Source of the DNA: Jannaschia sp. CCS1
GTDB taxonomy: Bacteria > Pseudomonadota > Alphaproteobacteria > Rhodobacterales > Rhodobacteraceae
Reading direction: 5' to 3'
Length of the DNA: 64,000 nucleotides
Assembly (NCBI RefSeq): GCF_000013565.1
Contig: NC_007802.1
Coordinates: 1,612,001-1,676,000 of the forward strand
Part shown: positions 58,305 to 64,000 of the stretch, one piece after another
Layout: each line of letters begins with the position of its first letter
How positions within the stretch are numbered: position 1 is the first letter of the stretch
Notes under the pieces: model-generated
Databases searched by the model: none
What the model saw: only the letters and a program-made list of their open reading frames with translations
What the model was told of the DNA's origin: nothing
Translations under genes and position numbers: made by a program

Positions 58305-58591
58305 GCGAAGCTCATCGCTTTGCGCTGCTTGAGCCGGACGATGATGCCGCCGGTGGACATCAGCATGTAGAACCCCTGGATCAGTGCCGCCGCCAGGTTG
58401 AAATCAGCCCAGAGCGAGATCAGCACGCAGGTCGATGCCACCAGAACCATCACGAAGTAAATCGGTTGGGAGGAGTGCAATCGCCCAACGGAAAGGAAAA
58501 AGAAACCAACAACATAGATGGCAAACCCGATAAGGCCGAGTGCCCGGCTGATTAAGATGAAATCGAGATCAGTGAAATAAAAATGCGCCAT
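58301..58591 (-). CDS. Small membrane protein (CBU_0592-like)
   Basis: A 96-residue protein with three predicted membrane segments (about 13-33, 42-60 and 62-82) and a basic end (RLKQRKAMSFA). The layout FYFTDLDFILISRALGLIGFAIYV and GFYMLMSTGGIIVRLK (in part) resembles the small CBU_0592 family of bacterial membrane proteins. The function is unknown. ATG 58591 is chosen to give the hydrophobic start; an upstream in-frame ATG would add a poor-codon extension. Confidence 0.65.
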   Translation of the reverse strand: MAHFYFTDLDFILISRALGLIGFAIYVVGFFFLSVGRLHSSQPIYFVMVLVASTCVLISLWADFNLAAALIQGFYMLMSTGGIIVRLKQRKAMSFA

Positions 58592-58750
58592 GAGACTTCC
58601 CCAGCGGCCGGAAATGCGACCGTGGAAACTGGGTAGCACGCAGCGGCAAGTCGGGTCAGGTACGGAAAACCCTTCGCCGCGGTGCAGCGTGGATTGTCGG
58701 GGTCGACCCCTGCGCAGACCGGCGCGGTGAGCGGTATGGGAGTGCCTGAG

Positions 58751-58771
58751 GCGCCCGCACGACACGGGCGC
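58751..58771 (-). terminator. Stem-loop after pdhC
   Basis: GCGCCCG (58751-58757) and CGGGCGC (58765-58771), perfect 7-bp arms with a 7-nt loop, 10 bp past the pdhC stop on the minus strand. No T-run, so a weak or Rho-assisted terminator or an mRNA 3'-end stabiliser. Confidence 0.4.
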
Positions 58772-58781
58772 TCAAAGGACC

Positions 58782-60107
58782 TCAGGCCAGCATGACCATC
58801 GGGTTTTCCAGATTGTCCTTGATGGCCGCCAAAAGCTCTGCGCCCAGGGCGCCGTCAATGACACGGTGATCGACCGACAGGGTGGTGGACATAACGGTCG
58901 CGACTGCCAGCTCTCCATCCGCGCCGACGACAGGCTTCTTGACGCCCGCACCGACAGCCAGAATCGCGCCATGGGGCGGGTTGATGACGGCATCGAAATT
59001 CTCGATCCCCATCATGCCGAGATTGGAGATGGCAAAGGAGCCACCCACGTATTCGTGGGGGGCCAGCTTGCCGTCCCGGGCGCGGGTGGCGAGGTCCTTC
59101 ATTTCAGCCGAGAGGGCCGAGAGGCTTTTGCTGTCGCTATCCTTCAGGACCGGCGTGAAGAGGCCGCCATCGACGGCCACGGCCACGGCCACATCGGATG
59201 GCTTCAGTTTGATCATCCGGTCACCGGCCCAGACGGCGTTGGCGTCGGGCACCGCCTGCAACGCAAGGGCGCAGGCCTTGATGACGAAGTCGTTGACGGA
59301 AAGCTTCACGCCGCGGCCTTCCAGCTGTTTGTTGAGCTGGGAGCGGAATTTCAGCAGAGCGTCCAGCTGAATGTCGCGGCGCAGGTAGAAATGCGGGATC
59401 GTCTGCTTGGCCTCGGTCAGGCGGGCGGCGACGGTCTTGCGCATGCCGTTGAGTTTGACCTCTTCAAACTCGCGGCCTTCATACATCTTAAGGACCTGCT
59501 CGGCGGATGGACCGGTGGGCATCGCGCCGCCACCGGCGGGTGCGGCGGCTTTCGGGGCCTCGGATTTGGCGGTGGGGGCTTCGGACTTGGGCGCGGCGCT
59601 GGCACCTTCCACGTCGACCTTCACGATGCGGCCATGGGGGCCGGAGCCCTTGATCTGGCTCAGATCCAGACCTTTGTCCTTGGCGATCCGGCGGGCGAGG
59701 GGGGAGGCGAAGATGCGACCTCCGTCCTTGGTGACAGGTGCAGCGGGCGCAGAAGAGGCCGCGGCAGGAGCCGCTTCTGAAGGGGTCACCTCCTCGGCCT
59801 CTGGCGAGGCCTCCTCGGCGGCGGCATCTTCGGCCGGGGCCGCTGGCGCGGCGCTGAAGTCGTCGCCTTCCTCGCCGATCAGGGCGATGGCGGTGTTGAC
59901 CTTCACGTTCTCGGTCCCCTCCGGGACCAGGATCTTGCCGATGATCCCCTCATCGACGGCCTCGAATTCCATCGTCGCCTTGTCGGTCTCGATCTCGGCC
60001 AGCAGATCGCCGGAATTGACGGTGTCGCCTTCCTTGACAAGCCATTTCGCCAGGGTGCCTTCCTCCATCGTGGGGGAGAGGGCGGGCATGAGAAGTTCGA
60101 TGGGCAT
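58782..60107 (-). CDS. pdhC: Dihydrolipoamide acetyltransferase, E2 of pyruvate dehydrogenase
   Basis: A 441-residue core enzyme that transfers acetyl groups to CoA. It has an N-terminal lipoyl domain (residues 1-80, lipoyl Lys43 in [11 protein letters not shown]), an Ala/Pro/Glu-rich linker, a peripheral-subunit binding domain (about 130-170; [20 protein letters not shown]) and the catalytic domain (about 210-441) ending in [14 protein letters not shown], with active His and Asp in HRVIDG. The reading order is pdhA-pdhB-small gene-pdhC. It lies 30 bp after the small gene. Confidence 0.96.
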   Translation of the reverse strand: MPIELLMPALSPTMEEGTLAKWLVKEGDTVNSGDLLAEIETDKATMEFEAVDEGIIGKILVPEGTENVKVNTAIALIGEEGDDFSAAPAAPAEDAAAEEASPEAEEVTPSEAAPAAASSAPAAPVTKDGGRIFASPLARRIAKDKGLDLSQIKGSGPHGRIVKVDVEGASAAPKSEAPTAKSEAPKAAAPAGGGAMPTGPSAEQVLKMYEGREFEEVKLNGMRKTVAARLTEAKQTIPHFYLRRDIQLDALLKFRSQLNKQLEGRGVKLSVNDFVIKACALALQAVPDANAVWAGDRMIKLKPSDVAVAVAVDGGLFTPVLKDSDSKSLSALSAEMKDLATRARDGKLAPHEYVGGSFAISNLGMMGIENFDAVINPPHGAILAVGAGVKKPVVGADGELAVATVMSTTLSVDHRVIDGALGAELLAAIKDNLENPMVMLA

Positions 60108-60137
60108 TTGGATCGTCTCCCTTGAAGAGGGTATCGC

Positions 60138-60386
60138 TTATTCGAGCGTGATATGGGTGAAGGGCGCGCGGGGCGTGGCGCCTTTTTTCAAGGCCTTGAT
60201 GGCGTCGGACAGGTCGTGTTGCTGGGTGGCAATCCACTCATAGGCCTGATCGTGGCTGACCTTGGTGTCCACGCCGTATTGCTGCGACAAAAGGGCATCG
60301 GGGACCAGCGCCACCACCCCATCCCCGCCGAGATCGACGGAGACGCGGTAGGCGTCGGCGGAGCCGTTTTTGCCTAGGATACGCAT
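60138..60386 (-). CDS. Small protein embedded in the pdh operon
   Basis: An 82-residue protein between pdhB and pdhC. Its start overlaps the pdhB stop (TGATG), so translation is coupled, and pdhC begins 30 bp after its stop. It resembles small DUF5076-type proteins found in this place in Rhodobacterales, from memory only. The sequence is mixed alpha/beta, with VSHDQAYEWIATQQHDLSDAI as a likely helix and no membrane segment. A part in assembling or lipoylating the complex is possible but untested. Confidence 0.68.
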   Translation of the reverse strand: MRILGKNGSADAYRVSVDLGGDGVVALVPDALLSQQYGVDTKVSHDQAYEWIATQQHDLSDAIKALKKGATPRAPFTHITLE

Positions 60387-61780
60387 CAGCGGTAGGTGAC
60401 CTGTTTGACCGCGTCCACGACTTCATCCGTCGTGATCAGCGCGTGGCGTTCCAGGTTGGCCGCGTAAGGCATGGGCACGTCCTTGCCGGTGCAATTGATG
60501 ACCGGCGCGTCGAGGTAGTCGAACGCGTTTTGCATCAGGTAGGCCGACAGGTGGTTGCCGATGGAACAGACGGGGAAGCCTTCCTCCACGGTCACGCAGC
60601 GGTTGGTCTTCATGACCGAGGCCAGCAGCGTGTCGTAGTCCAGCGGACGCAGGGTGCGCAGGTCGATGACCTCGGCGCTAATACCCTCTTCTGCCAGCTT
60701 TTCGGCGGCCTCCAAGGCGTAGGTCATGCCGATCCCGAAGGAGACGAGGGTGACGTCATCGCCCTCGCGCCAGATCTTGGCCTTGCCGAAGGGGATTGTG
60801 AAATCGTCCATATCCGGCACGTCGAAAGAGCGGCCATAAAGGATCTCGTTTTCCAGGAAAATCACCGGGTTGGGGTCGCGGATGGCGGTTTTCAGCAAGC
60901 CTTTGGCGTCGGCGGCGGAATAGGGCATCACGACCTTCAGGCCGGGGATCTGGCTGTACCACGCCGCGTAATCCTGGGAATGCTGCGCGCCCACGCGGGC
61001 GGCGGCCCCGTTGGGACCCCGGAACACCATGGGCGCGCCCATCTGGCCGCCGGACATATAGAGCGTCTTGGCGGCGGAGTTGATGATGTGGTCGATCGCC
61101 TGCATGGCGAAGTTGAAGGTCATGAACTCCACGATGGGCTTGAGGCCGCCGAAGGCCGCGCCCACACCGATCCCGGCAAAGCCGTGCTCGGTAATGGGCG
61201 TGTCGATGACGCGCTTGTCGCCAAATTCGTCCAGCATGCCCTGGGTGATCTTGTAGGCGCCGTTATATTCGGCGACCTCTTCGCCCATTACAAAGACGGC
61301 CTCATCGGCGCGCATTTCCTCGGACATCGCGTCGCGAAGCGCTTCGCGCACCGTCTGGGTTTTCATCGCTGTCCCTTCGGGCCAGTCGGGGCTTGTGTCC
61401 GCCTTGGGCGCGGCCGGGGCCGCCGCTTGCGCGGCTGAGGCAGGGGCTTCTTCCTCGGCGGTGGAGGAGTCCGCTGGCGCGGCCTCCTCAGCGCTTGCAT
61501 CTGAGGCGGGCGCTGCGGACGCGGAGGACATGTCCTCACCTTCCTCGCCAATAATGGCGATGGCGGTGTTGACCTTCACGCCTTCGGTGCCTTCCTCGAT
61601 CAGGATCTTGCCGATGACGCCTTCATCAACGGCCTCGAACTCCATGGTGGCCTTGTCGGTCTCGATCTCGGCCAGGATGTCGCCGGACTGAACGGTGTCG
61701 CCTTCCTTGACCAGCCACTTGGCCAGGGTGCCCTCTTCCATCGTGGGGGACAGGGCGGGCATCAGAATTTCTACAGCCAT
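60386..61780 (-). CDS. pdhB: Pyruvate dehydrogenase E1 beta with N-terminal lipoyl domain
   Basis: A 464-residue subunit. Residues 1-80 are a lipoyl domain (Lys43 in [11 protein letters not shown]), as in other alphaproteobacteria, joined by an Ala/Glu/Ser-rich linker (about 80-135) to the E1-beta fold ([44 protein letters not shown] and PMPYAANLE, in parts). It forms the thiamine diphosphate site with PdhA. It is directly adjacent to the pdhA stop (no gap) and 1 bp overlapping with the next gene. Confidence 0.95.
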   Translation of the reverse strand: MAVEILMPALSPTMEEGTLAKWLVKEGDTVQSGDILAEIETDKATMEFEAVDEGVIGKILIEEGTEGVKVNTAIAIIGEEGEDMSSASAAPASDASAEEAAPADSSTAEEEAPASAAQAAAPAAPKADTSPDWPEGTAMKTQTVREALRDAMSEEMRADEAVFVMGEEVAEYNGAYKITQGMLDEFGDKRVIDTPITEHGFAGIGVGAAFGGLKPIVEFMTFNFAMQAIDHIINSAAKTLYMSGGQMGAPMVFRGPNGAAARVGAQHSQDYAAWYSQIPGLKVVMPYSAADAKGLLKTAIRDPNPVIFLENEILYGRSFDVPDMDDFTIPFGKAKIWREGDDVTLVSFGIGMTYALEAAEKLAEEGISAEVIDLRTLRPLDYDTLLASVMKTNRCVTVEEGFPVCSIGNHLSAYLMQNAFDYLDAPVINCTGKDVPMPYAANLERHALITTDEVVDAVKQVTYR

Positions 61781-62824
61781 TTATACAGCCTCCCCCTGCG
61801 GGATTTCTTTTGCGTAGATGTCGGTCCACAGCTCTTCTAACGCGGGCTCCGGGCTTTCCTTGGCGAACTCGGCGGAGGCGTTGACGATTTCCTTGATCTC
61901 TTTGTCGATGGCCTTGAGGTCATCCTCGGACGCGTGGCCGCCGGTCAGCAGCATCTGGCGGACATGTTCAATCGCGTCGCGTTTCTCCCGCATCTCCTGC
62001 ACTTCCTCGCGGGTCCGGTATTTCGCCGGATCGGACATGGAATGGCCCCGGTAGCGGTAGGTCTTGATCTCAAGGATATACGGCCCCTTGCCCGCGCGGC
62101 AGTGGGCAACGGCCTTCTCACCGGCGGCCTTCACGGCCAGCACATCCATGCCGTCGACCTCTTCGCCCGGGATGCCGTAAGCGGCCCCACGCTCCCAGTA
62201 GGACGGCGAATGGGTGGAGCGTTTGGTGGAGGTGCCCATGGCGTATTGGTTGTTTTCAATGACGAAAATGCAGGGCAGGCCCCAGATTTCGGCCATGTTG
62301 TAGGCCTCATAGACCTGGCCCTGGTTGGCCGCGCCGTCGCCGAAATAGGTGAAGGTCACGCGGTCATTGCCCAGGTATTTGTCCGCAAAGGCCAGACCCG
62401 CCCCGATGGGGACCTGCGCGGCGACGATGCCGTGCCCGCCGTAGAAGTGCTTTTCCTTGGAGAACATATGCATGCTCCCGCCCTTGCCCTTGGAATAGCC
62501 CCCCTCACGGCCCGTCAACTCGGCCATGACGCCCTTGGGGTCCATGCCGCAGGCGAGCATATGACCGTGGTCGCGGTAGGAGGTGACGCGCTTGTCGCCC
62601 TCTTCTGCCGCAGCCTCAAGGCCCACAACGACCGCTTCCTGTCCGATGTAGAGGTGGCAAAACCCGCCGATCAGGCCCATGCCATAAAGCTGGCCCGCCT
62701 TCTCTTCGAACCGGCGGATCAAGAGCATCTCCCGGTAGTAGGTTTTCAGCTCATCTGCTGAGACATTCGATGGCCCTGTCTGGTCATCGGCAGCCTCTTT
62801 GGCGGTCGTCTTGCGTGCAGCCAT
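61781..62824 (-). CDS. pdhA: Pyruvate dehydrogenase E1 alpha
   Basis: A 347-residue E1 alpha that decarboxylates pyruvate with thiamine diphosphate. The ThDP motif runs GDGAANQGQVYEAYNMAEIWG to IFVIENNQYAMGT (in part). The phosphorylation-loop equivalent is YRYRGHSMSDPAKYRTREEV. The N-terminal 20 residues are Lys/Thr-rich and disordered. It is the first gene of pdhA-pdhB-DUF-pdhC. The 165-bp gap upstream to the FtsB-like gene contains no obvious promoter; TTTAACGTTGAAC near 62857-62869 is the most AT-rich part. Confidence 0.96.
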   Translation of the reverse strand: MAARKTTAKEAADDQTGPSNVSADELKTYYREMLLIRRFEEKAGQLYGMGLIGGFCHLYIGQEAVVVGLEAAAEEGDKRVTSYRDHGHMLACGMDPKGVMAELTGREGGYSKGKGGSMHMFSKEKHFYGGHGIVAAQVPIGAGLAFADKYLGNDRVTFTYFGDGAANQGQVYEAYNMAEIWGLPCIFVIENNQYAMGTSTKRSTHSPSYWERGAAYGIPGEEVDGMDVLAVKAAGEKAVAHCRAGKGPYILEIKTYRYRGHSMSDPAKYRTREEVQEMREKRDAIEHVRQMLLTGGHASEDDLKAIDKEIKEIVNASAEFAKESPEPALEELWTDIYAKEIPQGEAV

Positions 62825-62989
62825 TCTGCGCCACTCCCCTTCCGGTATTGGAATAGTTTAACGTTGAACAATCATTTAGCAGAGCTAGCGCAAAGAGTCT
62901 TCCGGTAAAGCTGACGCAGGGGCACAGACCCGCCATGCGCGGGGTGACGGCCTTGTTTCCATGGGGTAATTGTAGGGGGCGAGGGACCG

Positions 62990-63283
62990 CTAGGGCAGGA
63001 TCACTTCATCGGGGCGCGCGTAACCCAAGACGTTGCGGACCCGCTCATCCAGCAGATCCAGATCCAGGTAATCATCGGACAGACGGCGCGTCAGGATCTC
63101 CATCCGGGCGGTCTGCATCTCAAGGCGGGCGAGTTCTTCGACCAGGCGGTCGCGCTCGGCCTCCACCTGAATGCGCTGGAACAACCCGTTATTGCCCTGC
63201 ACGGCGGCAAAGGTGAAGTAGACGCCCACAAGGAACAGGATGCCCGGCATGATGGCCCGGGTCAGGGATAGGGTGCGCAACAT
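62990..63283 (-). CDS. Septum formation initiator (FtsB/DivIC-like)
   Basis: A 97-residue protein with one N-terminal membrane segment (about 11-31, MPGILFLVGVYFTFAAVQG) and a long coiled coil after it (IQVEAERDRLVEELARLEMQTARMEILTRRL, in part). This is the layout of FtsB/DivIC, which links FtsL and FtsQ in the divisome. ATG 63283 follows AAGAGGCAGAGAC; an upstream ATG at 63304 is less likely. It lies before pdhA on the same strand, as in many alphaproteobacteria (fba-ftsB-pdhA). Confidence 0.85.
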   Translation of the reverse strand: MLRTLSLTRAIMPGILFLVGVYFTFAAVQGNNGLFQRIQVEAERDRLVEELARLEMQTARMEILTRRLSDDYLDLDLLDERVRNVLGYARPDEVILP

Positions 63284-63370
63284 GTCTCTGCCTCTTGGCC
63301 GCATGGCCTTGCTGTCACGCCTCTGGCGGGCGCGTGAGAGAGAGATTCGCACATCTGCGAGGGTTTGGGA

Positions 63371-63393
63371 ATCCCCCACATCTAGTGGGGGAT
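63371..63393 (-). terminator. Perfect 9-bp stem-loop after the aldolase gene
   Basis: ATCCCCCAC (63371-63379) and GTGGGGGAT (63385-63393) are perfect arms with a 5-nt loop, about 40 bp past the aldolase stop on the minus strand. No T-run follows on that strand, so termination efficiency is uncertain. Confidence 0.45.
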
Positions 63394-63432
63394 GGGCATC
63401 CGTTGCCCCAAAGACTCAGGTCGGGGGCCGGT

Positions 63433-64000
63433 TCAGGTGATCGACGCGCGGTGGATTGCATCGATGGCGTCTTCCAGCTTGGCGTTGAAAGCGGCCTCGT
63501 CCTGTTGTGCGGCCAGACCTTCTGTCAGGGCGCGGCTGAAGCTGGCGATCATCCCGTGGTTGGCGACCAGTTTGCCATTGGCCTCGTCCCGCGAATAGCC
63601 CCCCGACAGGGCCACGACGCGCATGACGCGCGGGTGGTTGATGAGGGGGGCGTAGAAGTCAGCCTCTTCGGGCAGGGTCAGTTTCAGCATCACCTGCCGG
63701 TCGCCGGGCAACCGGTCCAGCTCGGCCAGAATGGCGTCGCGCAAAAGCGCCTCCGCCCCGCGCTTTTCGGGTGCGGTGATAGACACTTCGGGCTCGATGA
63801 TCGGGACCATGCCGTGATCCATGACCTCCGCCCCGACCTCGAATTGTTGTGCGACATTGGCCGTGATGCCCTTCGCGTTGGGCTCTTCAATCACCGACCG
63901 CGCCTTGGAGCCGAAAATGCCCTTGTCCGCCGCGCGCTTCAGGGTCGCGCTCAGATCGGGCATGGGCTTGAGCATCTGGACACCGTCCGCCGCGCCTTCC
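63433..64000 (-). CDS. fba: Class I fructose-bisphosphate aldolase, C-terminal part (cut by window end)
   Basis: The open frame extends past the right edge, so the start is missing; about 189 residues are seen. It matches the class I (Schiff-base) aldolase family by EGAADGVQMLKPMPDLSATL, GMVPIIEPEVSI and RVMRVVALSGGYSRDEAN (each in part), a type common in Rhodobacterales. It splits fructose-1,6-bisphosphate into two triose phosphates. The stop is followed by a strong stem-loop and the FtsB-like gene. Confidence 0.88.
   Translation of the reverse strand, partial: EGAADGVQMLKPMPDLSATLKRAADKGIFGSKARSVIEEPNAKGITANVAQQFEVGAEVMDHGMVPIIEPEVSITAPEKRGAEALLRDAILAELDRLPGDRQVMLKLTLPEEADFYAPLINHPRVMRVVALSGGYSRDEANGKLVANHGMIASFSRALTEGLAAQQDEAAFNAKLEDAIDAIHRASIT

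Overview
This 64 kb window is GC-rich chromosomal DNA from an alphaproteobacterium, almost certainly a Rhodobacterales (Roseobacter-clade) marine-type bacterium. The evidence is a complete RcGTA-type gene transfer agent (GTA) cluster followed directly by cysE, an irr-type Fur regulator divergent from fabA, a pdhA-pdhB-pdhC operon with lipoylated E1-beta, and Rhodobacteraceae-like intergenic G/C hairpin elements. There are no tRNA or rRNA genes, insertion sequences or CRISPR arrays, and gene order is compact with many ATGA start/stop overlaps.

Layout. (1) 1-5.9 kb: fatty-acid initiation and elongation genes fabD (partial)-membrane protein-fabG-acpP, a PilZ-like membrane protein on the opposite strand, then fabF-mltG. 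(2) 5.9-21.5 kb: a 475-bp leader with promoter, terminator and CtrA-like motifs, followed by the GTA cluster orfg1 to orfg15 (terminase, portal, protease, capsid, connectors, tail tube, tape measure, tail tip, cell-wall peptidase, host-specificity protein) and a DUF2793 tail-fibre-like gene. All frames are intact. (3) 21.5-25.9 kb: cysE behind a hairpin that overlaps its Shine-Dalgarno (SD) sequence, a PRC-barrel protein, typA/bipA, and irr with a small membrane gene. (4) 25.9-29.8 kb: fabA, a RidA-like protein, an M50-like membrane peptidase, fabB and fabI (unsaturated fatty-acid branch). (5) 30-41 kb: catabolic and accessory genes: HAD dehalogenase, alpha/beta hydrolase, Thr/Ser dehydratase, MFS exporter, pcaD-pcaB, a zinc alcohol dehydrogenase, an enolase-superfamily dehydratase with a GntR/FCD regulator, an OmpA lipoprotein and an AraC-Ogt repair fusion. 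(6) 41-49 kb: nth-rid-adenosine kinase-Popeye-like operon, a second Popeye-like gene, a CHASE2 class III cyclase, a FecR-domain protein and a TPR/beta-barrel outer-membrane protein; together these look like an envelope-to-cyclic-nucleotide signalling locus. (7) 49-58.6 kb: sulfotransferase, GT14-like glycosyltransferase, HIT protein, zf-CHCC protein behind a 14-bp tandem repeat, DUF2459 protein, polA, MmcQ/YjbR, RluE-type pseudouridine synthase and YdeI-like genes. (8) 58.8-64 kb: the pyruvate dehydrogenase operon, an FtsB/DivIC-like protein and a partial class I aldolase.

The most unusual DNA-level signal is a near-palindrome, TTAA-N5-TTAA (best form GTTAAC-N3-GTTAAC). It recurs about ten times in different reading frames and in intergenic DNA, and it is unexpected in such GC-rich sequence. 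All functional statements come from reading the sequence and from knowledge of the families; no database search was run.
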